Assembly (NCBI GenBank): GCA_041392305.1
Contig: JAWKMJ010000003.1
Span: forward strand, 62,001-126,000
Reading direction: 5' to 3'
Source: JAGQYP01 sp041392305
Lineage (GTDB): Bacteria; Bacteroidota; Bacteroidia; Flavobacteriales_D; Crocinitomicaceae
DNA: 64,000 nucleotides
Shown piece after piece: positions 44,421 to 52,563 of this stretch. The notes below the pieces were generated by a model. The model was not told where the DNA came from and did not search any database. It saw only the letters and a program-made list of their open reading frames with translations. Position 1 is the stretch's first letter. Each line of letters opens with the position of its first letter. The position numbers and the translations under genes were made by a program.

Positions 44421-44497
44421 TTTTCACAACTTGAAGTAAAACGTCAACCTCAAACCTAACCAAAATATTCACTACCTTAGACCAAAATCAACCTTTT

Positions 44498-45223
44498 ATG
44501 AGAAATCAAAGAAAATTTTCGACGAACCTGCTTTTGTTTCGATACGAGCGTGACGCTCGCGCCAGCTGGGGGATTAACTTTATATTGGCTTATCTAGTTT
44601 TTGGATTCTACAGTTGTTCTAGCAAAGTGGAAGCAAATAAGCTTACGACAAAAGATTCGACCATGGATCAAATTAATGAAAAAAGTGATTTTTGTAATAA
44701 TAAAAACTTCACCAATTGTAAAGTAGTAAATGATAGTGAGAAAGTAGAATTATGGATTGGGCTGAAAAGTTCTATTCCTATTTACAACATAAACTATATT
44801 TCTTATTTAAAATCCTTTGCATATTGGACTGCAATAAAAGACAGCAAAGCCTTAGAGGTAAAGTTAAAGATATATTATAATAATGATTCATTAGTTGAAA
44901 ACCGTAATTCTGATAAGGTTGAATATTCTATTCCAGAAGATCAAATGTCACAATTAGCTCCATTTTTTAATTTAGTTACGATTAAAGATTATAATTATTT
45001 GTCGCACTTTGCTGAATCATTGATTCTTGTCTTGAATGATCATGGTAAGGAAATAGAAGTTTTAGAAGGACACAGAGATATTTTTGGTATTCTTAGTCTT
45101 TGTTTGAGTGGTAATTTTCTAGCTGAATATATTTTCAGTGAAATTAAAATCCAGATATTGAATAAAGGAATTTTAGAAGAAAATTTGAATGACGCGTTAC
45201 TGAATTTTAAATTCAAGTTATAA
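44498..45223 (+). CDS. orphan lipoprotein with REP hairpin in its 5' region
   Basis: Up to 241 residues. A hydrophobic segment INFILAYLVFGFY followed by SCSSK (lipobox, Cys at about residue 40) indicates a lipoprotein. The upstream residues (RYERDARASW) come from a REP palindrome at 44543-44576, so the signal peptide has been extended or disrupted by insertion and the true start is unclear: the ATG at 44498, or TTG/ATT codons near 44585. The mature part is beta/alpha with no recognised family. It is enclosed by two REP elements in opposite orientation. Confidence 0.6.
   Translation: MRNQRKFSTNLLLFRYERDARASWGINFILAYLVFGFYSCSSKVEANKLTTKDSTMDQINEKSDFCNNKNFTNCKVVNDSEKVELWIGLKSSIPIYNINYISYLKSFAYWTAIKDSKALEVKLKIYYNNDSLVENRNSDKVEYSIPEDQMSQLAPFFNLVTIKDYNYLSHFAESLILVLNDHGKEIEVLEGHRDIFGILSLCLSGNFLAEYIFSEIKIQILNKGILEENLNDALLNFKFKL
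44543..44576 (-). repeat. REP hairpin (RAYT-associated), minus orientation
   Basis: Palindrome GAGCG-TGA-CGCTC followed by GCGCCAGCTGGGGGATT. On the minus strand the foot CCAGCTGGCGCGAGCG matches the pattern of the REPs at 45226, 45881 and 46704. It falls inside the annotated 5' end of the 44498 gene. Confidence 0.72.
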
Positions 45224-45225
45224 CT

Positions 45226-45262
45226 CTCCCGCTGCCGCGCGAATCCCTTCGCGTGGTAAAAC
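45226..45262 (+). repeat. REP hairpin, plus orientation, upstream of RAYT
   Basis: CCCGCTGCCGCGCGAATCCC then TTCGCGTGGTAAAA. The CGCGAA/TTCGCG arms form the hairpin. It lies three bases after the stop of the 44498 gene and 64 bases before the transposase ATG. Its closest relative is the inverted copy at 45881. Confidence 0.82.
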
Positions 45263-45325
45263 GACAACCCAAGACCAAACCAAAATTTAATTAACTTAGT
45301 CTTCTAATTCAAACCACCAAATCAA

Positions 45326-45880
45326 ATGAGTCGTAACTACAAATTTCACGACCCTACTGCTCCTTATTTTGTAAGTTTTGCTGTTGTAGAATGGCAAGAT
45401 GTATTTACTAGAAATGAATACAAACAAATTTTACTCGATAGCCTAACTTATTGTCAAAAGAACAAAGGAATGGAAATTTATGCCTGGTGTATTATGACCA
45501 ATCATGTTCATTTGATATTTCGTTCAACCACTGACTATCCTCCTCAAAATTTACTCGGTGATTTCAAACGATTTACTTCAAAAAAAGTCCTTGATGCAAT
45601 TCAAAATAATCCAAGAGAAAGTAGAAAAGAAGTTCTACTAAATTGTTTTCGTGATAGTGCAAAGAAAACAAGTAATTGCTCTAAATTCCAATTCTGGAGG
45701 CATGACAATAAGCCAATTCAACTTTGGAGTAGTAAAGTTGTTTTTGAAAAAATTAAATATATTCACATGAATCCTGTAGAAGAAGGTTTTTCTTTTAGAC
45801 CTGAGGATTATCCTTATAGCAGTGCTGTAGATTATTCTGGGGAGAAGGGATTACTTGACGGGGTGGTCGTTGTAAAATGA
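45326..45880 (+). CDS. REP-associated tyrosine transposase (RAYT)
   Basis: A 184-residue Y1 (HUH) single-strand endonuclease of the TnpA-REP group. It has the HUH motif His60-Val61-His62 in MTNHVHLIFRS, and a candidate nucleophile Tyr145 in KIKYIHMNPVEEGF, the usual C-terminal helix. Length (about 180) is typical and both motifs are intact. RAYTs are domesticated IS200-like enzymes that process REP hairpins. REPs flank it immediately on both sides in inverted orientation (45226-45262 and 45881-45919), supporting this call over an ordinary IS200. Probably active or recently active here. Confidence 0.92.
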   Translation: MSRNYKFHDPTAPYFVSFAVVEWQDVFTRNEYKQILLDSLTYCQKNKGMEIYAWCIMTNHVHLIFRSTTDYPPQNLLGDFKRFTSKKVLDAIQNNPRESRKEVLLNCFRDSAKKTSNCSKFQFWRHDNKPIQLWSSKVVFEKIKYIHMNPVEEGFSFRPEDYPYSSAVDYSGEKGLLDGVVVVK

Positions 45881-45919
45881 TTTGCCACACGAAGGGATTC
45901 GTGCGGCAGCGTGGGGATT
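45881..45919 (-). repeat. REP hairpin, minus orientation, downstream of RAYT
   Basis: Begins directly after the transposase stop: TTTGCCACACGAAGGGATTC then GTGCGGCAGCGTGGGGATT. Its reverse complement matches the 45226 copy over about 32 bases with few changes, some compensatory within the stem (CACGAA/TTCGTG against CGCGAA/TTCGCG). Confidence 0.82.
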
Positions 45920-45936
45920 TAAACAAATGATGGGAA

Positions 45937-46590
45937 ATGAAAAATAATTTTATGTTGCTTTTTTTTGGATTTTTCTTAATGTTACTTTCTTGTGCAGAGG
46001 ACCGAAATCGTTCAAAAATAACTAATAATAACTCTTCGGAACAAAATATACAGCTATATAAGAGGTTAAATAAATCTGATATAGACTCTCTTCTAGAAAA
46101 CAATGTTTTGAAATCAAGTTTAGATACACTCAGCAAAAAAATATGCGAGAACAGGGATGAACTAATGGATTTATTAACAATAAACCATGACAAAAATGAT
46201 ATTGGAAATGGATATGATTTGTTTCATAGCACTTTAACAATTGACTCAACTGGAAAAAGAAGCACATCAAGTTATGTCGTTAAGAGGACAACAAAATTAT
46301 TCTATGTCAATAATAGAAACATCGAAGAGTTAAATAAATCAGAAAGTTTGATAAACCAAGAAGATTATGATGCTGTAATGAAGGTTCATAGACAACTTAT
46401 CTCTATTGGTATTTATATGATTTCAGAAGAGTTTGAAGATAGTAAGATTAAAGGTCTCTTTTTAAATGATAACAAAGGGATAATTTTTTTTATATCTGAT
46501 ACTGGATATGTAAGTCGAAATTATCAGTACATAAATGAATTATTGGAGTCAGTTAAAATTTGTGATAATCTATATTGCTATGGTCGGTAA
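45937..46590 (+). CDS. orphan lipoprotein, unknown function
   Basis: A 217-residue lipoprotein: hydrophobic MLLFFGFFLMLLSC with Cys19 at the lipobox, followed by an Asn/Ser-rich linker. The mature domain is mixed alpha/beta, with YDAVMKVHRQLISIGIYMISEEFE. No family recognised. It is enclosed by REPs at 45881 (minus) and 46704 (plus), the mirror of the 44498 gene on the other side of the transposase. Confidence 0.7.
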   Translation: MKNNFMLLFFGFFLMLLSCAEDRNRSKITNNNSSEQNIQLYKRLNKSDIDSLLENNVLKSSLDTLSKKICENRDELMDLLTINHDKNDIGNGYDLFHSTLTIDSTGKRSTSSYVVKRTTKLFYVNNRNIEELNKSESLINQEDYDAVMKVHRQLISIGIYMISEEFEDSKIKGLFLNDNKGIIFFISDTGYVSRNYQYINELLESVKICDNLYCYGR

Positions 46591-46703
46591 CCCCCCAAAC
46601 GGTCACCAAAAAGAAAAGTAATTATCCCCCCTTCCAAAAGACAATGAAAAAGATTGATGCGCTCATTTGAGTGGTGAATAAGAAAAATCCCTGAGTGGCC
46701 CCC

Positions 46704-46738
46704 CCCGTTACCGCGTCAATTTCTTTGCGTTGTAAAAA
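46704..46738 (+). repeat. degenerate REP hairpin, plus orientation
   Basis: CCCGTTACCGCGTCAATTTC then TTTGCGTTGTAAAAAAG. It aligns to the 45226 REP (CCCGCTGCCGCGCGAATCCC) with several changes, including the TGTAAAA tail. The stem is weakened. The rest of the 231-bp gap 46591-46821 shows only poly-C runs. Confidence 0.6.
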
Positions 46739-46821
46739 AGTCAACTGGAGACAAAAAACCTTAAAAAATTAAAAAGAGACAACCAAAAGAAGACAAACAC
46801 TAATAAAATAACCAGCTCTTC

Positions 46822-48156
46822 CTATCGAATCACCTGAATCATTCCATTAAATGATTTTCTTTCTCCGTCTACATCTACTTCGTATACAAAGAAATATACT
46901 CCAGTAGCGGCTATTTTTCCTTGTTCGTCGGTGCCTGTCCATCCTTGATTCCCATCGGTTGTTGCAAACACTGGTGTTCCCCATCTATTAAAGATAGTGG
47001 CTTTGAAAGGCAGATCACAAGAATTTGCGAAACTGATGACTTCATTTATTCCATCTCCATTTGGAGTGAAAACATTGGCAATTGTTAGGGTACATCCTGC
47101 TTTTAATTCAAATGTATTTGGACTTCCAGGGTTGGTTGGATCTGTATTGCCTCCTTGAGGTTCTGGTAAAGTAGTTTCATTTTCAACTCCCTGATCAACC
47201 AAGAAGCGAGCAACATGCACTACGTTGGTATCTACCGCAATACTGTGCCACACTGTAGTTGGCTCAATGATTCCCCATCCTTGTGGCGCAACGGCACTTA
47301 CAGTATAGTTTCCTGGATCGATATCCATGAAGAAATAAAATCCATTGTTATCCGTCACGGAAGTTTGCAATACATTGTTATTCAAATCCAACAAATTTAC
47401 AGTCCAACCAAAAGCAAATGGGTCTGTCGCGTCTAAAGTCTGATTCCCATTTCCATCTTGATTTACAAAACCTGCACACATTCCTTTAGGTCGGCAACTG
47501 TTGTTAGAAAGCATGGCTGAACTGTAGATCATTCCATCCAAGTTTACCCCCATGATCACTAATTTATTTCTGTGTACCAATCTCAACTTATAAGTTCCAT
47601 TCCCCAATTGTAAAGTCTGTTGAATGGTTGTTGGAGTTGTCATGAAATTAGAAGTCACATATTGATAAGGTTGCGACATCAATAAAGTTTGATTTCCTGC
47701 TGGATCCACCAAATAAAGCTCTGCCCAATTATCTGCATTAAGAGCCAAATCAAATATTACCGGTGCAGTCGACCCTGAATTTCCATTTTCAATACAAACA
47801 CAAAATTCTCTTTCATAAATATAAGCCGGAGTAGATTGACTCCAGTTATCCGTCAAAGCCTGAGCTGTTGGGTAAGCATTGATATATTTTGAATTATTAG
47901 ATCCTGCATAAGACCATGGTGAAGTTAAAGGTACAATCACCGCCGGACCACCAATGTTTGATGTCCATCCCGGAGGATCTGCAGGAGCTTGAACTAATCT
48001 CCACATGGGATCAAATCCATAATCAGCTACTTGGCTACCCGTATTAGGATCGTGTCCAGTGCTCACAACAAGAAATTGAACATTTCCATCACAGCTTTGC
48101 CCAAAAGTGAAACCTGAAATGAATAAAGAAACCAGAAAGAGATAAAAGAATTTCAT
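46822..48156 (-). CDS. T9SS type B secreted protein with SdrD B-like repeat
   Basis: A 444-residue protein with a signal peptide (1-19, FTFGQ). Residues about 25-215 form an adhesin-like beta domain, and 225-325 hold an SdrD/Cna-type B domain (CAGFVNQDGNGNQTLDATDP, TDNNGFYFFMDIDPGNYTV). The C terminus (about 350-444) is the gliding-motility-associated type B sorting domain: IANVFTPNGDGINEVI, IFNRWGTPVF and GVYFFVYEVDVDGERKSFNG. Type B domains are processed and exported by the T9SS. Probably a surface adhesin; no enzymatic motif. Confidence 0.85.
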   Translation of the reverse strand: MKFFYLFLVSLFISGFTFGQSCDGNVQFLVVSTGHDPNTGSQVADYGFDPMWRLVQAPADPPGWTSNIGGPAVIVPLTSPWSYAGSNNSKYINAYPTAQALTDNWSQSTPAYIYEREFCVCIENGNSGSTAPVIFDLALNADNWAELYLVDPAGNQTLLMSQPYQYVTSNFMTTPTTIQQTLQLGNGTYKLRLVHRNKLVIMGVNLDGMIYSSAMLSNNSCRPKGMCAGFVNQDGNGNQTLDATDPFAFGWTVNLLDLNNNVLQTSVTDNNGFYFFMDIDPGNYTVSAVAPQGWGIIEPTTVWHSIAVDTNVVHVARFLVDQGVENETTLPEPQGGNTDPTNPGSPNTFELKAGCTLTIANVFTPNGDGINEVISFANSCDLPFKATIFNRWGTPVFATTDGNQGWTGTDEQGKIAATGVYFFVYEVDVDGERKSFNGMIQVIR

Positions 48157-48352
48157 GAGTAATAGTTTGAGTGTTTATTCAAATACTAAGACATTCAATT
48201 TTTCATTTTGGTTGCTTTGAGGTCTAATTTTATTTAGCAACTTGTTAATTCCGTTAAGAAGTTCCTAATGTCTGCTAAGTTCTAGTTAATTCTCAGAAAT
48301 AGAGTCCACTATGCACTACTTTGGTCTTGTTAATCATAAAAAACAAGTACAA

Positions 48353-48745
48353 ATGAAAAATCTATTAATTGCAATGATCGTTTTAGCATCGGGAGCGCTT
48401 TTCGGTCAACAAAATGTAACTGCCTTTCAAAATGGGGCACAAATGGAATTTGATAAAGAAGTGCACGATTACGGAACCATTCAAAAAGGAGCCAACGGAG
48501 ATTGTGTCTTTATCATTAAAAACACCGGCAACCAGCCTTTAGTCATTCGTGATGCTAAAGGATCCTGCCAATGCACTGTTCCTGAATGGCCCAAAGACCC
48601 CATTGCACCAGGGAAATCGGCAGAGATTAAAGTGAAGTACAATACCACTCGTGTAGGAGTCATCAATAAGAGTGTCACGATCACTTCAAATGCGACCAAC
48701 GGAACCACTAAGGTTTTAAAGATACAGGGAACTGTGGTGGAGTAG
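48353..48745 (+). CDS. DUF1573 domain exported protein, paralog 2
   Basis: 130 residues from the ATG at 48353 (MKNLLIAMIVLASGALFGQ, a signal peptide). One DUF1573 domain: MEFDKEVHDYGTIQKGANGD, then FIIKNTGNQPLVI, a GSCQCT motif, PIAPGKSAEIKVKYN and KIQGTV. About 70% identical by eye to the 43568 product, but it lacks the Pro/Gly/Asn-rich C-terminal tail. The two copies are 4.8 kb apart with the accessory region between them, so one is a duplication; DNA-level similarity is lower outside the domain. Confidence 0.83.
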   Translation: MKNLLIAMIVLASGALFGQQNVTAFQNGAQMEFDKEVHDYGTIQKGANGDCVFIIKNTGNQPLVIRDAKGSCQCTVPEWPKDPIAPGKSAEIKVKYNTTRVGVINKSVTITSNATNGTTKVLKIQGTVVE

Positions 48746-48754
48746 AGTTATTTC

Positions 48755-48789
48755 GTTTTTTAGTTTTTTAGTTTTTTAGTTTTTTAGTT
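48755..48789. repeat. TTTTTTAG tandem repeat
   Basis: About four units of GTTTTTTA/TTTTTTAG in tandem, starting 10 bp past the DUF1573 stop. It is a slippage-prone simple-sequence tract. Confidence 0.8.
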
Positions 48790-48837
48790 GGAAAATGGGG
48801 TTATTTCGGTGATCCCTTTTTTTTATTGTCATAGTAA

Positions 48838-48950
48838 TTCTTAATTCCTAATTCCTAATTCCTAATTCTTAATTATCTCCTTATCAGTCGATGAGCTCGC
48901 TATTGCTCGGTTCATAATTCTTCATTTTTAATTTTTAATTCATATTTCAT
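48838..48950. repeat. AATTCCT tandem tract plus family C copy 3 and family B unit
   Basis: 48838-48870 is a 7-bp AATTCCT tandem. 48871-48920 is family C copy 3 (core GTCGATGAGCTCGCTATTGC, with flanking AATTATCTCC). 48919-48950 holds a family B TTCATTTTTAATTTTTAATT unit. All lie upstream of the 48983 gene. Confidence 0.75.
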
Positions 48951-48982
48951 ACTATCTTCGTTGAAACAAAACTTGAATTACA

Positions 48983-50539
48983 ATGAAACTACAATTCCAA
49001 TTTACACTTTTACTAGCTGCTTTACTTTTATTTTCTTGTTCAGAAAAAGAGCCACAGGAAACCAATGAATCAAAGAATACAAAGGAAAAAAGCACGGAGA
49101 CGGATCTAATAGTTACAAAAACGGAAGAAATTCAGGATTTTGATACAACCATCACCTATATAAATTTCTTTGACGGAAAAGAAGATTTAAAAAGTAAACT
49201 TCAGGCATTGGCTCCCTCTGCTAAATCATTCCCTTTTGTCCTTTCTTGTTCTAATGAATATTACTATATCTCTTCAAATCAAAAAGAAAATGAGCCTTTT
49301 TATGAGCTCAATCCTTCTATGGTTTTTGGTCTGATTAAAGGTGATTCCCTAGTGCTTCTTCCCATGGAATATGAAAGAATCGGGAACCCAAATATGGTTG
49401 CTCAAAACTGTGTAGAATTCAGAAAAGGAAATTTGTATGGATTGCTCGACCTAAAATCAAATCTTAAAACAGAAGCGTATTTCGAATATATCCTACCTAA
49501 CACAAAAGTTGAAAACACTACTTTGTATGGGAATCGATCTGGAAAATGGTATAGCATTGACACAAAAACAATGAAAGTATCAGAAGTTGCGGATTTCAAG
49601 CCATCTATCCAAATTTTTGAAATGGGTTTACCTAATTTGAATAACCCAGCCACATGGATTGCTAGAACGATTGTAGAGAATTCTGATGATTGGGCTTATG
49701 GTTCAAATATCGTTTTAATTCCTTCCTATATTCAAAAATTAAAAGTTTTAGGCGATAGTTATTTTGGTAATTACATTCCAAAAAATCAAAAAGGGGCGAG
49801 TTCCGGAACAGAAGCATTGAGTATGAATGTGGATCGGATTAAGCAAATAAGTAAGAATCTCGTTTATTTCATTTCGTTTACGGCTCAAGAAGAAATGGAC
49901 GTGAGAGGATGGCAAAGCAACAATCAGTATTTGAGCATGCAAAACAGTGCTACAGGAGAAATTCAAACGGTAGCTATTGGACGAAATTCTGACTACAATT
50001 ACTGGTGTGATGGATTGGACTATAAATTTTTAAATGATACCCTTTTAGAGGTGCACATTTCTGGAGAGAATGACACCAAAATTAAGTATGGCTATAATTT
50101 TGAGAATGTCTATGATTATTATGTTTTAAGTCCGGAAGGAAAAATTATCCATCCTGAAACCAATCGAAAATTCAGTTTCACCAAGTTTGTTTATATCGAT
50201 GAAACTTACTTTCAAGGATGTTTTTGCAAGTTTACAGGTGAAGAATTTGAAGAAGGAGGAGCTGAAATTGTGAAAACTGCCCACTTATCTTTTGAAGATT
50301 TAGACGTGATGCGTAACGAGATTTTTGCAGAATACGGGTATATATTCAAATCCGAAAAATGGCAAAAATATTTCAAGCAATTTGATTGGTATCAACCAAA
50401 ACATGAGAACGTAGATGACCAATTATCGGAAATGGATAAAGCGAATATCAAGGTAATAGTGGAGATGCAAAAGCAGATGAAAGGACAGGAGGAGAAATAC
50501 ACAAAGCCTTCAGTTTCAGGATATGTTGCGGCTGGTTAA
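48983..50539 (+). CDS. lipoprotein with C-terminal YARHG domain
   Basis: A 518-residue lipoprotein (lipobox LLFSC, Cys19) followed by a Glu/Lys/Thr-rich linker. The central region (about 90-420) is beta-rich. Residues about 435-500 are a YARHG domain: LSFEDLDVMRNEIFAEYGYIF, KYFKQFDWYQPK and MDKANIKVIVEMQ. YARHG domains occur at the C termini of many exported bacterial proteins, with a suggested cell-wall or surface role that is not established. It overlaps the DUF2306 gene by 17 nt. Confidence 0.8.
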   Translation: MKLQFQFTLLLAALLLFSCSEKEPQETNESKNTKEKSTETDLIVTKTEEIQDFDTTITYINFFDGKEDLKSKLQALAPSAKSFPFVLSCSNEYYYISSNQKENEPFYELNPSMVFGLIKGDSLVLLPMEYERIGNPNMVAQNCVEFRKGNLYGLLDLKSNLKTEAYFEYILPNTKVENTTLYGNRSGKWYSIDTKTMKVSEVADFKPSIQIFEMGLPNLNNPATWIARTIVENSDDWAYGSNIVLIPSYIQKLKVLGDSYFGNYIPKNQKGASSGTEALSMNVDRIKQISKNLVYFISFTAQEEMDVRGWQSNNQYLSMQNSATGEIQTVAIGRNSDYNYWCDGLDYKFLNDTLLEVHISGENDTKIKYGYNFENVYDYYVLSPEGKIIHPETNRKFSFTKFVYIDETYFQGCFCKFTGEEFEEGGAEIVKTAHLSFEDLDVMRNEIFAEYGYIFKSEKWQKYFKQFDWYQPKHENVDDQLSEMDKANIKVIVEMQKQMKGQEEKYTKPSVSGYVAAG

Positions 50540-51125
50540 GTATTTCTATTTTCTTTTAGCGCTTTATGTTTGTTTCGAGATCATTCGCATCTCGGTTCCT
50601 TATTATACTCCCGATTTTAGTCGTGGCTTTTTAGTGGATAAAGAGGAAATCTGGCACTTTTATCAATATGCTTTGTATGTGCATATCATTTTTGCTCCTA
50701 TTGCTTTCCTTTTAACTATACCACAGCTAGTCTGGAAATACACAAAATACCATCCTTTCATCGGGAAAGCATATGTTTCCATTGTTCTCTTTCTTGCGGG
50801 TCCTTCTGGCTTGATCATGTCTTTTTACGCTTTTGGAGGTAGCTTTGGAAAAATTTTATTTTTCTCCCTCTCAGTTCTTTGGATTATCTATACTTATTTG
50901 GCCTATTCTCATATTCGAAAAGGAAATTCCCAAGCGCATATTCATTTTGCAAGAGGAAGTTTTATTTTGTGTAATTCAGCTATCCTTCTGAGGTTGTTTC
51001 ATTATTTGAATATAAAACTTGACTTGATTCATTCTGAACACACCTACTTAATTTTGAGTTTTCTTTCTTGGGTTCCTTTTTTGGTTGGGTATGAAATTTA
51101 CTATAAGCTGAAAAAGATGGCGTGA
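50523..51125 (+). CDS. DUF2306 membrane protein
   Basis: 200 residues with about six membrane helices. The YALYVHIIFAPIAFLLTIPQ helix and HPFIGKAYVSIVLFLAGPSG are typical of DUF2306, with HIHFARGSFIL as a second His-containing helix. Members are predicted heme or redox-type membrane proteins, which is not proven. The start overlaps the YARHG gene. Confidence 0.78.
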   Translation: MLRLVKYFYFLLALYVCFEIIRISVPYYTPDFSRGFLVDKEEIWHFYQYALYVHIIFAPIAFLLTIPQLVWKYTKYHPFIGKAYVSIVLFLAGPSGLIMSFYAFGGSFGKILFFSLSVLWIIYTYLAYSHIRKGNSQAHIHFARGSFILCNSAILLRLFHYLNIKLDLIHSEHTYLILSFLSWVPFLVGYEIYYKLKKMA

Positions 51126-51130
51126 TTTTT

Positions 51131-51170
51131 TTACCGCGTAGGCGCAAAGAAGGCGCGGAGAGCGCAAGGT
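51131..51170. repeat. GC-rich CGCAAAG/CGCGGAG intergenic repeat
   Basis: ACCGCGTAGGCGCAAAGAAG then GCGCGGAGAGCGCAAGG: three degenerate 9-10 bp GGCGCaaaG units in a very AT-rich context. Such tracts recur between genes in Bacteroidota; the function is unknown. It sits between the DUF2306 gene and the ORF6N gene 3' end. Confidence 0.65.
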
Positions 51171-51692
51171 TTATTTTTTGAAACCAATTCTATCTCTTTC
51201 TGAATTACCTTTTTGATGTAAGCTTTGAATATATCTAAATATTTGCTCTAGCTTTTCATCGTGATCTTCTACTTTATTTTTAAGCTCTTGAATAGAAAGC
51301 TTCAAATTTGATTGATCTAGTAGCAGTTCTCTTATTCTCGTGAAGAGTCTGATGATCTGTATGTTAACTTTTATCGCTACCTCACTTTTCAAAACACTTG
51401 AAAGCATGGCGACTCCTTGTTCGGTAAAACACATGGGTAAATATCGTAATCCCATTAAATCTGAATTGGAGGTCACAAATTGTGACCTCCAATTATGGAA
51501 TTCATCTTTCGTCATTTCAAACATAAAGTCATCAGGAAACCTCTCCATATTCCTTCTTACTGCTTGTTTTAAGTGCTTTGTTTCAACTTGGTACAATTCT
51601 GCCAAGTCTCTGTCGAGCATTACTTTCTGACCTCTAATTTCATAGATTTTATTAAGGATGACGTGATCCGTAATGTTAGCTTGATTTTCCAT
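51171..51692 (-). CDS. ORF6N domain DNA-binding protein
   Basis: A 173-residue protein with an N-terminal ORF6N domain (about residues 10-95): IYEIRGQKVMLDRDLAELYQVETKHLKQAVRRN, FPDDFMFEMTKDEF and YLPMCFTEQGVAMLS. A C-terminal coiled coil follows (LSIQELKNKVEDHDEKLEQIF). The fold is related to phage antirepressor and KilA-N proteins. Chromosomal ORF6N genes without a prophage are common in Bacteroidota, often within mobile or repeat-rich regions. The regulated target is unknown. Confidence 0.88.
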   Translation of the reverse strand: MENQANITDHVILNKIYEIRGQKVMLDRDLAELYQVETKHLKQAVRRNMERFPDDFMFEMTKDEFHNWRSQFVTSNSDLMGLRYLPMCFTEQGVAMLSSVLKSEVAIKVNIQIIRLFTRIRELLLDQSNLKLSIQELKNKVEDHDEKLEQIFRYIQSLHQKGNSERDRIGFKK

Positions 51693-51758
51693 TCATTGTG
51701 ATTTAGATACCACAATAATAATGGAATGAAAATGAAATAGCCGCATTTAAACGCTTAT

Positions 51759-52553
51759 TTATAAATCCGCCGCAGTCGCAATCATTTCAGCGATATCCAG
51801 AACTTTAATTTCGTTTTCTTTCTCGAAATTCTTTACTCCGTCTGTCATCATGGTATTGCAGAATGGACAACCCGTAGCGATGAAGTTTGGTTTTGTTTCC
51901 AAAGCCTCTTCCGTTCTTTCGATATTGATTTCTTTGTTTCCTTTTTCGGCTTCTTTGAACATTTGTGCTCCACCGGCACCGCAGCAAAGTCCTTTTGAGC
52001 GACATCTTTTCATTTCCACCAACTCAGAATCGAGTTTGGCCAGAATTTCTCTTGGCGCCTCATAAACATCATTTGCCCGTCCTAAATAGCAAGGATCGTG
52101 GAAAGTAATCTTTTTACCTTTGAAATCTCCTCCACCCTTTACTGCTAACTTTCCTTCTTTGAACAAAGATTCGATTAATTGTGTGTGGTGAACCACCTCG
52201 TAGTTTCCTCCAAGTTCAGGGTATTCATTTTTAAGGGTATTGAAGCAATGCGGACAAGCAGTTACGATCTTTTTCACCTCGTATCCATCCAAAACCTGAA
52301 TATTCATCATGGCTTGCATTTGGAAGGTAAATTCGTTTCCGGCTCTTTTAGCAGGGTCTCCCGTACAAGATTCTTCCGTTCCCAAAACAGCAAACTTAAC
52401 ATTGCAATGATTCAGGATTTTTACCACAGCTTTGGTAATTTTCTTTGCTCTATCGTCAAAACTTCCGGCACATCCTACCCAAAATAGAATTTCAGGAGTC
52501 TCTCCCTTTGCCATCATTTCCGCCATTGTTGGCACTACTAAAGCATTGCTCAT
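51759..52553 (-). CDS. CCG-domain (heterodisulfide-reductase-like) Fe-S oxidoreductase subunit
   Basis: A 264-residue cytoplasmic protein with two CCG domains. Cys63, Cys100 and Cys103 (ESCTGDP, TACPHCF) form the first; Cys155, Cys190-Cys191, Cys229 and Cys232 (HDPCYLG, LCCGAGGA, TGCPFCN) the second. This is the HdrB/LutA/GlpC-type fold that binds a [4Fe-4S] cluster for disulfide or quinone chemistry. Its partner, the ferredoxin-like membrane protein at 52991, is two genes upstream on the same strand. Substrate not known. Confidence 0.85.
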   Translation of the reverse strand: MSNALVVPTMAEMMAKGETPEILFWVGCAGSFDDRAKKITKAVVKILNHCNVKFAVLGTEESCTGDPAKRAGNEFTFQMQAMMNIQVLDGYEVKKIVTACPHCFNTLKNEYPELGGNYEVVHHTQLIESLFKEGKLAVKGGGDFKGKKITFHDPCYLGRANDVYEAPREILAKLDSELVEMKRCRSKGLCCGAGGAQMFKEAEKGNKEINIERTEEALETKPNFIATGCPFCNTMMTDGVKNFEKENEIKVLDIAEMIATAADL

Positions 52554-52563
52554 AATTCCTTCC

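Noticed and set aside
45326..45880. Complete IS200/IS605 insertion sequence
   Set aside because: There is no tnpB, and the flanking hairpins are REP-type in inverted orientation with length and motifs of the RAYT group, so it is treated as a REP-associated transposase.
48838..48950. Repeated short units suggesting a CRISPR-like array
   Set aside because: The units are 7 bp and directly adjacent without unique spacers, and there are no cas genes.
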